NCBI GenBank assembly: GCA_032158295.1
Contig: CM063261.1
Coordinates: forward strand, 6,480,977 to 6,544,976
DNA length: 64,000 nucleotides
Origin: Pycnopodia helianthoides
Lineage: Eukaryota > Echinodermata > Asteroidea > Forcipulatida > Asteriidae
Direction: 5' to 3'
Of the stretch, positions 53,600 to 64,000 are shown piece by piece (position 1 is the stretch's first letter; each line of letters opens with the position of its first letter). The translations under genes were made by a program, and so were the position numbers. The notes beneath the pieces are model-generated. The model was not told where the DNA came from. It made no database searches and was given only the letters and a program-made list of their open reading frames with translations.

Positions 53600-54924
53600 A
53601 TGATGGCAATTATTGTTGCCAAAATCTCTAAGAGAGACAATATTGACAGAATTACATGGTGGAAAAACAAGTGGACATCTTGGTTTCAGGCGGACATTCG
53701 CCCGAGTGAGGTCCCGTTATTTTTGGTATGGGATGAGGGCCGATGTTCGCTCTAACATAAGGAAATGTGATAAGTGCGCGAAAAGAAAATCGCCACCAAG
53801 GAGAAACCGAGCGCCTCTCCAACAAAATGCAAGTGGGTTTCCCAATGGAGAGGGTTGCTTTAGATATAGTTGGACTTTTGCCCGAGACAGAGGATGGTAA
53901 CCGTTGGATATTAGTCGTCGGTGACTATTTCACAAAGTGGATAGAAGCTTATCCCCTAGTGGACACACGAGCAGAAACTGTTGCTAAGAAATTAGTCACA
54001 GAATTCATTTGCCGATTAGGTGTCCCCACCGAATTACACTCTGATCAAGGGAGAAATTTTGAATCCTTTGTGTTTGCAGAGGTGTGTAACATTTTGGGAA
54101 TAAACAAAACTAGAACCACGCCCTATAATCCTAAATCGGACGGGCTAATAGAGAGGTTCAATAGAACCCTCATAAATATGGTTTCCATCATGATTTAGCC
54201 CCATAAACGACAGAAAGATTGGGACTTGCAGTTGCCTTTCGCAACTTTTGCATATCGCTCTACCCCTCAAGAAAGTACAGGGGAGAGCCCAGATATGATG
54301 ATGATGGGCAGAGAAACATTTTTGCCCATAGAATTGATGACTGAAAACCCCCCTTATCAGGAAGTGGGTAAAGAAACAGACTACGCAGAAGAACTGCGTG
54401 ATAGATTACAGAGTGCTCACACAAGAGCCTCTGAACACCTTGAGGCCGGTGCAAGGCGTCAAAAGAAAGGGTATGACCGGAGGGTCAGTGGCAAAACCCT
54501 AAAAGCCGGAGATTTTGTGTGGGTCCATAAACCCGCTAAAAAGCAGGGAGTCTGCCCCAAACTGGTGAGTCGATGGGAGGGCCCATTTCTTATCCTGGAA
54601 AAGCTTTCGGACGTGGTGTTCCGTGTGCAAAGAAGTAGACAATCAAAGAAAAAGGTCATACACTATGATCGCTTGAAGGTTTATGAAGGGGAACCAATAA
54701 AGGCTTGGAACGAGCCTAATGAAAGGATGGAATTCAATACCCATTTAGAGGAAAGCAGGGATATATTATCATTGGGCGACAGTAACCCCAATGGTGGGGT
54801 AGACGTTAATAATTCTTTCCCAGAAGAAGGAGAGCGGATAGAAATCCCTCCCTTCACAGATGATTTAGATAATGGACCAAGTCTGATGGGCAATGACCCA
54901 CCATACGAAACAGAAGTTTATTAA
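53600..54924 (+). pseudogene. pol: Gypsy integrase, frameshifted
   Basis: A zinc domain (HGGKTSGHLG, then CDKCAKR) lies at 53613-53830. A frame change at about 53820 leads to the core, with VALDIVG, HSDQGRNFES and IERFNRT holding the D, D and E catalytic positions. A TAG at 54196 interrupts it, then FATFAYRSTPQESTGESP and the C-terminal RWEGPFLILEKL with HYDRLKVYEGE. The last stop, TAA at 54922-54924, lies inside the 3' LTR. No env is present. Confidence 0.88.
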
Positions 54925-55382
54925 TTGGACAACTCACGTAGGTCCAATTAAAGTGACTGTTCCGTAGCACCTCCTTAAGGAGAGAGCAGAGGTCCGGTAA
55001 ATTAAGTTGACTGAAAGGGACATTTTTGGACACATCATTTTGATTTGTGTACAGCTGTGATATTTTATTTGTAACAGTTGTGATATTTAATGTTGCGGAC
55101 TGCAAGTACTGCCCTGGCTGTGCTTGATTGTTAATGGAATAAACTTCTTTCAATTGTTCCAGAATTTATACATGTTTCCCTTGTCACCATTTCTAAACAG
55201 TCCTCTGCCTTTAAATTAGGATATATTTTCCTATAAACGAATGTCCCCACAAACAACTATTCAGCCGCTCGAATATTGTTTGTTTTATTAGTAGACTAGC
55301 GATTTACGCAATTACGGTTCTTAACAAATTCTGGGCTTTATACTCAGAAGAAAGTTAAACAAGTATTATATTTTCGCAACAA
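54916..55382 (+). repeat. 3' LTR of Gypsy element
   Basis: From GTTTATTAATTGGACAACTC to TATTTTCGCAACAA, matching 49329-49801. It carries small indels relative to the 5' LTR (TATTAGTAGACTAGCG in place of TATACCTGTATAC...). No clear polypurine tract precedes it. Confidence 0.9.
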
Positions 55383-55499
55383 TACAAAAAAAAAAAGGGC
55401 AGCACAGTCTTAACGCTCTCGAAGCCCTTAACTAAGCCCAGTCAAAATAGCGACTGACGATAAGTCAGTCGCCCTCAACGTCCACAGCGGTGCAAATAG
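55383..55499. other. Junction between Gypsy element and satellite
   Basis: A poly-A-like run (55384-55396) and a perfect 9-bp hairpin (55450-55472, GCGACTGAC / GTCAGTCGC) lie between the LTR and the first satellite monomer. No gene. Confidence 0.6.
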
Positions 55500-58400
55500 T
55501 ATGAGAAAACAGGTTGTTCTGAAGCCATTAGTTGAATCTCAGCTCGATTGGAGACAAACAAATAAAAAAAAATTGCTATGAGACTCATTGAGCGCTCAGA
55601 ATGCTCTGAGACTCATTTTGCATGAGAAACCAGGTTGTTCTGAAGCCATTAGTTGAATCTCTGCCTTATTGGAGACAAACAAAATTTAAAAAGTGCTCTC
55701 CCACTCATTGAGTGCTAAGATTGCCCTGAGACTCATTTTGTATGAGCGAACAGGTTGTTCTGAAGCCATTAGTTGATTCTCAGCTCAATTGGAGACAAAC
55801 AAATTTAAAAGGCGCTTTAAGACTTATTGAGTGCTCAGATTGCTCTGAGACTCATTTTATATGAGAAAACAGGTTGTTCTGAAGCCATTAGTCGAATCTC
55901 AGCCTGATTGGAGACAAACAAATTTAAAAAGTGCTCTGAGACTCATTGAGTGCTCAGATTGCTCTGAGACTCATTTTGTATGAGAAAACAGGTTGTTCTG
56001 AAGCCATTAGTTGAATCACAGCTCGATTGGAGACAAAAAAATAAAAAGTGCTCAGAATGATCTGAGACTCATTTTCTACGAGAAAACAGGTTGTTCTGAA
56101 GCCATTAGTTGAATAGCAGCTCGATTGGAGACAAAAATTTAAAAAGTGCTCAGAATGATCTGAGACTCATTTTTTTACGAGAAAACAGGTTGTTCTGAAG
56201 CCATTAGTTGAATCTCAGCTCGATTGGAGACAAGCAAATTTAAAAAGTACTTTAAGACTTATTGAGTGATCAGATTGCTCTTAGATTGAATTTGTATGAG
56301 AAAACAGAATGTTCTGAAGCCATTAGTTGAATCTCAGCTCGATTGGAGACAAAAAATTAAAAAGTGCTCAGAATGATCTGAGACTCATTTTCTACGAGAA
56401 AACAGGTTGTTCTGAAGCCATTAGTTGAATCTCTGCGTTATTGGAGACAAACAAAATTTAAAAAGTGCTCTCACACTCATTGAGTGCTAAGATTGCTCTG
56501 AGACTCATTTTGTATGAGCGAACAGGTTGTTCTGAAGCCATTAGTTGATTCTCAGCTCAATTGGAGACAAACAAATTTAAAAGGCGCTTTAAGACTTATT
56601 GAGTGCTCAGATTGCTCTGAGACTCATTTTGTATGAGAAAACAGGTTGTTCTGAAGCCATTAGTTGAACCTCAGCCTGATTGGAGACAAACAAATTTAAA
56701 AAGTGCTCTGAGACTCATTGAGTGCTCAGATTGCTCTGAGACTCATTTTGTATGAGAAAACAGGTTGTTCTGAAGCCATTAGTTGAATCTCAGCTCGATT
56801 GGAGACAAAAATTTAAAAAGTGCTCCGATTGATCTGAGACTCATTTACAACGAGAAAACAGGTTGTTCTGAAGCCATTAGTTGAATCTCAGCGTGATTGG
56901 AGACAAACACAATTTAAAAAGCGCTTTAAGACTTATTGAGTGCTCAGATTGCTCTGAGACTCATTTTGTATGAGAAAACAGGTTGTTCTGAAGCCATTAG
57001 TTGAATCACAGCTCGATTGGAGACAAAAAAATAAAAAAGTGCTCAGAATGATCTGAGACTCATTTTCTACGAGAAAACAGGTTGTTCTGAAGCCATTAGT
57101 TGAATAGCAGCTCGATTGGAGACAAAAATTTAAAAAGTGCTCAGAATGATCTGAGACTCATTTTTTTTACGAGAAAACAGGTTGTTCTGAAGCCATTAGT
57201 TGAATCTCAGCTCGATTGGAGACAAGCAAATTTAAAAAGTACTTTAAGACTTATTGAGTGATCAGAATGCTCTTAGATTGAATTTGTATGAGAAAACAGA
57301 ATGTTCTGAAGCCATTAGTTGAATCTCAGCTCGATTGGAGACAAAAAATTAAAAAGTGCTCAGAATGATCTGAGACTCATTTTCTACGAGAAAACAGGTT
57401 GTTCTGAAGCCATTAGTTGAATCTCTGCCTTATTGGAGACAAACAAAATTTAAAAAGTGCTCTCACACTCATTGAGTGCTAAGATTGCTCTGAGACTCCT
57501 TTTGTATGAGCGAACAGGTTGTTCTGAAGCCATTAGTTGATTCTCAGCTCAATTGGAGACAAACAAATTTAAAAGGCGCTTTAAGACTTATTGAGTGCTC
57601 AGATTGCTCTGAGACTCATTTTGTATGAGAAAACAGGTTGTTCTGAAGCCATTAGTTGAACCTCAGCCTGATTGGAGACAAACAAATTTAAAAAGTGCTC
57701 TGAGACTCATTGAGTGCTCAGATTGCTCTGAGACTCATTTTGTATGAGAAAACAGGTTGTTCTGAAGCCATTAGTTGAATCTCAGCTCGATTGGAGACAA
57801 AAATTTAAAAAGTGCTCCGATTGATCTGAGACTCATTTACAACGAGAAAACAGGTTGTTCTGAAGCCATTAGTTGAATCTCAGCGTGATTGGAGACAAAC
57901 AAATTTAAAAAGCGCTTTAAGACTTATTGAGTGCTCAGATTGCTCTGAGACTCATTTTGTATGAGAAAACAGGTTGTTCTGAAGCCATTAGTCGAATCTC
58001 AGCCTGATTGGAGACAAACAAATTTAAAAAGCGCTTTAAGACTTATTGAGTGCTCAGATTGCTCTGAGACTCATTTTGTATGAGAAAACAGGTTGTTCGG
58101 AAGCCATTAGTTGAATCTCAGCTCGATTGGAGACAAAAATTTAAAAAGTGCTCCGATTGATCTGAGACTCATTTACAACGAGAAAACAGGTTGTTCTGAA
58201 GCCATTAGTTGAATCACAGCTCGATTGGAGACAAAAAAATAAAAAGTGCTCAGAATAATCTGAGACTCATTTTCTACGAGAAAACAGGTTGTTCTGAAGC
58301 CATTAGTTGAATCTCAGCTCGATTGGAGACAAGCAAATTTAAAAAGTACTTTAAGACTTATTGAGTGATCAGATTGCTCTTAGATTGAATTTGTATGAGA

Positions 58401-58840
58401 AAACAGAATGTTCTGAAGCCATTAGTTGAATCTCAGCTCGATTGGAGACAAAAAATTAAAAAAGTGCTCAGAATGATCTGAGACTCATTTTCTACGAGAA
58501 AACAGGTTGTTCTGAAGCCATTAGTTGAATCTCTGCCTTATTGGAGACAAACAAAATTTAAAAAGTGCTCTGAGACTCATTGAGTGCTCAGATTGCTCTG
58601 AGACTCATTTTGTATGAGAAAACAGGTTGTTCTGAAGCCATTAGTCGAATCTCAGCCTGATTGGAGACAAACAAATTTAAAAAGTGCTCTGAGACTCATT
58701 GAGTGCTCAGATTGCTCTGAGACTCATTTTGTATGAGAAAACAGGTTGTTCTGAAGCCATTAGTTGAATCACAGCTCGATTGGAGACAAAAAAATAAAAA
58801 GTGCTCAGAATGATCTGAGACTCATTTTCTACGCCATTAG
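55500..58840. repeat. Satellite array, regular part with higher-order structure
   Basis: The monomer core AACAGGTTGTTCTGAAGCCA, then TTAGTTGAATCTCAGCTCG, then ATTGGAGACAAA, is followed by a variable half. Spacing between cores is about 119-121 bases in the long form and about 98 in the short form. The long form has an extra GACTCATTGAGTGCTCAGATT segment. Monomer types recur in fixed order. For instance GAATCACAGCTCG followed by GAATAGCAGCTCG occurs at 56013 and again at 57003, a period of about 990 bases. Short open frames here are by-products. Confidence 0.95.
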
Positions 58841-61800
58841 TTTGAATCTCAGTTCGATTGGAGACAAAAATTAAAAAGTGCTCAGATGATCTGAGACTAA
58901 TTTTTAGAGAAAACAGGTTGTTCTGAAGCCATTAGTTGAATCTCAGCTCGATTGGAGACAAAACATTTAAAAAGTGCTCAGAATGATCTGGACATCATTT
59001 TCTACGAGAAAACAGGTTGTTCGAAGCCATTAGTTGAATCTCAGCTCGATTGGAAACAAAAAATTTAAAAAGTACTTTAAGACTTATTGAGTGATCAGAT
59101 TGCTCTTAGATTGAATTTGTATGAGAAAACAGGTTGTTCTGAAGCCATTAGTTAATCTCAGCTCGATTGGAGACAAAAAATTAAAAGTGCTCAGAATGAT
59201 CTGAGACTCATTTCTACGAGAAAACAGGTTGTTCTGAAGCCATTAGTTGAATCTCAGCTCGATTGGAGACAAACAAATTTAAAAAGTGCTTTAAGACTTA
59301 TTGAGTGCTCAGATTGCTCTAATAAAATTTGTATGAGAAAACAGGTTGTTCTGAAGCCATTAGTTGAATCTCAGCTCGATTGGAGTAAAAAATTTAAAAA
59401 GTGCTCAGAATGATCTGAGACTCATTTTCTACGAGAAAACAGGTTGTTCTGAAGCCATTAGTTGAATCTCAGCTCGATTGGAGAGCAAAAATTTAAAAAG
59501 TGCTTCAGAATGAGTGCTAGACTCTAGTAATTTCTACGAGAAAACAGGTTGTTCTGAAGCCATTATGTTGAATCTAAACTCGATTGGAGACAAACAATTT
59601 AAAAGTATTAAGACTTCAGCAATGATCTGAGACTCAATTATTTTAGAGAAAACAGGTTGTTCTGAAGCCATTAGTTGAATCTCAGCTCGATTGGAATCAA
59701 AAAATTTAAAAAGTGCTCAGAATTGATTGATGCTAATCTATTTTCTAGAGAAAACAGGTTGTTCTGAAACCATTAGTTTGAATCTCAGCTCGATTGGAGA
59801 CAAAAATTAAAAAGTGCTCAGATGCTCTGAGATAATTTTATGAGAAAACAGTTGTTCTGAAGCCATTAGTTGAATCTCAGCTCGATTGAGACAAAATTTA
59901 AAAAGTGCTCAGATGATCTGAAATTTTCTCGAGAAAACAGGTTGTTCTGAAGCCATTAGTTGAATCTCAGCTCGATTGGAACAAACAATTTAAAAAGTCT
60001 AAGACTTATTGAGTATCATGCTCTTAATTGATTTGATGAGAAAACAGGTTGTTCTGAAGCCATTAGTTGAATCTCAGTCGATTGGAAAAAAAATTAAAAA
60101 AGTGCTCAGATCTCTTAGATAATTGTAGAGAAAACAGTTGTTCTGAAGCCATTAGTTGAATCTCAGCTCGATTGGAGACAAAAAATTTAAAAAGTGCTTT
60201 AAGATTATTGAGTGACATTCTTTAAATTAATTTATGAAAACAGTTGTTCTGAAGCCATTAGTTGAATCTCAGCTCGATTGGAGCAAAAATTAAAAAGTGC
60301 TCAGAATGATCTGAGACTCATTTTTCTACGAGAAAACAGTTGTTCTGAAGCCATTAGTTGAATCTCAGCTCGATTGAGACAAAAAATTTAAAAAGTGCTT
60401 TAAGACTTATTGAGGTCAGATTCTCTAGATAATTTGTATGAGAAAACAGGTTGTTCTGAAGCCATTAGTTGAATTCAGCTCGATGGAGACAAAATTTAAA
60501 AAGTGCTCAGAATGATTGCTCATTTTCTACGAGAAAACAGGTTGTTCTGAAGCCATTAGTTGAATCTCAGCTCGATTGGAGACAAAAATTAAAAAGTCTT
60601 TAGAATTGATGTAGATCTCTATTATTTAGAGAAACAGGTTGTTCTGAAGCCATTAGTTGAATCTCAGCTCGATTGAGACAAAAATTAAAAGTGCTCAGAA
60701 TGATCTCAGATCTTTTAGAGAAAACAGTTGTTCTGAAGCCATTAGTTGAATCTCAGCTCGATTGGAGACAAAAAATTTAAAAGTGCTTAGAATGATCTGA
60801 CCTCATTTTTAGAGAAAACAGGTTGTTCTGAAGCCATTAGTTGAATCTCAGCTCGATTGGAGACAAAAATTTAAAAGTGTAGAATGATTAGATGATAATT
60901 TTATGAGAAAACAGGTTGTTCTGAAGCCATTAGTTGAATCTCAGCTCGATTGGAGACAAAAAATTTAAAAAGTGCTCAGATTCTAGATCATTTCTACGAG
61001 AAAACAGTTGTTCTGAAGCCATTAGTTGAATCTCAGCACGATTGGAGACAAAATTTAAAAAGTGCTCAGAATGATCTGAGACTCATTTTCTACGAGAAAA
61101 CAGTTGTTCTGAAGCCATTATTGAATCTCAGCTCGATTGGAGACAAAAATTAAAAAGTGCTCAGAATGATCTGACACTCATTTTCTATGAGAAAACAGGT
61201 TTTCGAAGCCATTAGTTGAATCTCAGCTCGATTGGAGACAAACAAATTAAAAAGTGCTTTAAGACTTATTGAGGATCAGATTGCTTATAAATTGAATTTG
61301 TATGAGAAAACAGGTTGTTCTGAAGCCATTAGTTGAATCTCAGCTCGATTGAGACAAAAAATTAAAAAGTGCTCAGAATGATCTGAGACTCTTTTTCTAC
61401 GAGAAACAGGTTGTTCTGAAACCATTAGTTTGAATCTCAGTTTGATTGGAGACAAAAAATTAAAAAGTGCTCAGAATGATCTGAGACTCATTTTCTACGA
61501 GAAAACAGTTGTTCTGAAGCCATTAGTTGAATCTCAGCTCGATTGGAGACAAAAATTTAAAAGTGCTCAGAATGATCTGAGACTCATTTTCTATGAGAAA
61601 ACAGGTTGTTCTGAAGCCATAGTTGAATCTCAGCTCGATTGGAGACAAAAATTTAAAAAGTGCTTAAGACTTATTGAGTGTCAGATTCTCTAGATAATTT
61701 GTATGAGAAAACAGGTTGTTCTGAAGCCATTAGTTGAATCTCAGCTCGATTGGAGACAAAAATTTAAAAAGTGCTCAGAATGATCTCAGACTCATTTTCT

Positions 61801-64000
61801 ACGAGAAAACAGGTTGTTCTGAAGCCATTAGTTGAATCTCAGCTCGATTGGAGACAAATAAATTTAAAAAGTCTTTAAGACTTATTGAGTGCCAGATTCC
61901 TCTGAGATAAATTTGTATGAGAAAACAGGTTGTTCTGAAGCCATTAGTTGAATCTCAGCACGATTGGAGACAAAAATTTAAAAGTGCTCAGAATGATCTG
62001 AGACTCATTTTCTACGAGAAAACAGCTTGTTCTGAAGCCATTAGTTGAATCTCAGCTCGATTGGAGAGAAACATTTAAAAAGTGCTCAGAATGATCTGAG
62101 ACTCATTTTCTACGAGAAAACAGCTTGTTCTGAAGCCATTAGTTGAATCTAAGCTCGATTGGAGACAAAAAATTTAAAAAGTGCTCAGAATGATCTAGAC
62201 CTCATTTTCATCGAGAAAACAGGTTGTTCTGAAGCCATTAGTTGAAATCTCAGCTCGATTGGAGACAAAAAATTTAAAAGTACTTGACATGAGTGATCTA
62301 GATTGCTCTATTATTTGCTATGAGAAAACAGGTTGTTCTGAAGCCATTAGTTGAATCTCAGCTCGATTGGAGACAAAAAATTTAAAAAGTGCTTCAAATG
62401 ATTGAGACTCAGTTTCTTTACGAGAAAACAGGTTGTTCTGAAGCCATTAGTTTGAATCTCAGCTCGATTGGAGACAAAAAATTAAAAAGTGCTCAGAATG
62501 ATCTGAGACTCATTTTCTACGAGAAAACAGTTGTTCTGAAGCCATTAGTTGAATCTCAGCTCGATTGGAGACAAACAAATTTAAAAAGTGCTTTAAGATT
62601 ATTGAGTGTCAGATTGCTCTTAGATGAATTTGTAGAGAAAACAGGTTGTTCTGAAGCCATTAGTTGAATCTCAGCTCGATTGGAGACAAAAATTTAAAAA
62701 GTGCTCAGAATGATCTGAGACTCATTTTCTACGAGAAAACAGGTTGTTCTGAAGCCATTAGTTGAATCTCAGCTCGATTGGAGACAAAAAATTTAAAAAG
62801 TAAATAGTGCTCAGATTGATCTAGAAATTTTAGAGAAAACAGGTTGTTCTGAAGCCATTAGTTGAATCCAGCTCGATTGGAGACAAAAAATTTAAAAAGT
62901 GACTCAAATATGATCTGACGACTCATTTTTATGAGAAAACAGGTTGTTCTGAAGCCATTAGTTGAATCTCAGCTCGATTGGAGACAAAAAATTTAAAAAG
63001 TGCTAAGAATTGAGTCTGAGACTCATTTTCTACGAGAAAACAGGTTGTTCTGAAGCCATAAGTTGAATCTCAGCTCGATTGGAGACAAAAAATTAAAAAG
63101 TGCTCAGAATGATCTGAGACTCATTTCTATACGAGAAAACAGTTTGTTCTGAAGCCATTAGTTGAATCTCAGCTCGATTGGAGACAAACAAATTTTTAAA
63201 AAAACTTTTAAGACTTATTTAGTGCTCAGATTCCCAAGATAAAATTTTTATGAGAAAACAGGGTTTTTCTGAAGCCATTATTGAACTCGCCGATTGGGGA
63301 CAAACATTTAAAAAGTCTCAGAATGACTGAACTCATTTTTTTACAGAAAACAGCTTTTTCTGAACCAATTTGTTGAATCTAAGCTCGATTGGAGACAAAC
63401 AAATTTAAAAAGTACTTTAAACTTATTTTGTGACAATTTCTCATAGATTGAATTTTTATAGAAAAAAGGGTTTTTCTAAGCCATTTTTAATCTCAGCTCG
63501 ATGGAGCAACAAATTAAAAAGTGCTCAGAAGATCTGAGACTCATTTTTTACCGGGAAAAAAAGGTTTTTTTTTTGAGCCAAAGTTGAAACCATCTCGATG
63601 GAGCAAAAATTTTAAAAAGTCCAGAATGACTGAGACTCATTTTCTACGAAAAACAGGTTTTTTCTGAAACCCTTAGTTAAACTCAGCTCGATTGGGGAAA
63701 AAAAATAAAAAAAACTTTTAAAACTTATTGGTGATCAATTGCTCTAATTAATTTTATGAGAAAACAATTTTTTTTTGAAGCCATTAGGAATCTCAGCTCG
63801 ATTGGAGACAAAAAATTAAAAAGTGCTCAAAGATCTGAGACTCATTTTCTACGAAAAAAAAGGTTGTTCTGAACCATTTTTTAATCTCAGCTCGATGGAG
63901 ACAAAAAATTAAAAAAATGCTCAGAAAAATCTGAGACTCATTTCTACAGAAACGGGTTTTTCTGAAACCATTAGTTTTAATCCAGGTCGATTGGAACAAA
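58841..64000. repeat. Satellite array, degraded part running off the window
   Basis: The same monomers continue, but with many one-base and few-base losses, first mostly in the variable half while the core stays intact. Beyond about 63190 the core is hit too, with long T, A and G runs (TTTTTTTTTT near 63567). The array continues past the window edge. Confidence 0.9.

Larger units (their letters stand above)
49329..55382 (+). mobile_element. Ty3/Gypsy LTR retrotransposon, complete in outline but defective
   Basis: LTR, primer site, gag, protease, RT, RNase H and integrase appear in the Ty3/Gypsy order (integrase last), with no env. Total length is about 6.05 kb. The two LTRs are very similar, implying a fairly recent insertion. 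The coding part has stops, shifts and internal deletions, so it would depend on proteins from another copy. No target-site duplication was recognised (CTGTC on the left, TACAA on the right). Confidence 0.9.

Noticed and set aside
55500..64000. Possible CRISPR-like repeat-spacer pattern (conserved core, variable half)
   Set aside because: The variable halves are themselves related, in two length classes, so this is a satellite.

Overview
The window is animal nuclear DNA: AT-rich, intron-rich and crowded with repeats, with no bacterial-style gene blocks. An echinoderm or a similar marine deuterostome is the best guess. This is an inference from a Ty3/Gypsy element with a tRNA-Leu-like primer site of the sea-urchin SURL type, several DIRS-like elements, many short inverted-repeat elements and scattered TACATGTA motifs. 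No sequence here proves the species.

Two host genes can be read. (1) On the + strand, five exons between 1855 and 20419 encode the mitochondrial HMG-box factor TFAM, from the middle of box A to the stop codon. The exon or exons with the mitochondrial signal and the start of box A were not found and probably lie upstream of the window. (2) On the - strand, three coding exons (38787-38697, 35517-35450, 31927-31100) join in frame into a complete type II membrane carbohydrate sulfotransferase of the HNK-1/CHST8-14 family, about 328 residues. A weak unidentified exon pair lies at 45272-45603 (+).

Layout: 1-20.4 kb is TFAM, whose introns hold non-LTR retrotransposon relics (4.1-6.0 and 6.9-7.9 kb), a DIRS-like relic (10.4-12.2 kb), a pogo-like TA-flanked element (13.2-14.2 kb), two inverted copies of a fold-back repeat (6.1-6.8 and 17.6-18.3 kb), tRNA-derived SINEs and a 25-bp minisatellite. 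22.4-26.5 kb (-) is a broken DIRS-type tyrosine-recombinase retrotransposon, followed by a non-LTR relic on + (26.5-27.7 kb). 31-39 kb is the sulfotransferase, with a 21-bp minisatellite in its last intron and a 44-bp array upstream of its first coding exon. 40.8-42.6 kb is a 51-bp tandem array. 43-49 kb holds SINE, LINE and fold-back-like inverted repeats. 49.3-55.4 kb is a Gypsy LTR retrotransposon with both LTRs but damaged gag-pol. 55.5-64 kb is a satellite with monomers of about 98 and 120 bp and a higher-order period near 990 bp. Its last 5 kb looks progressively corrupted, probably an assembly or consensus problem.

Nearly all long open frames outside the two genes come from tandem repeats or transposon remains. 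I saw no convincing new multi-gene system. The most unusual items are nuclear-receptor-like motifs inside repeats next to TFAM, hammerhead-like hairpins, interleaved inverted repeats, a direct duplication of about 57 bp around a MITE, and the satellite's corruption gradient.
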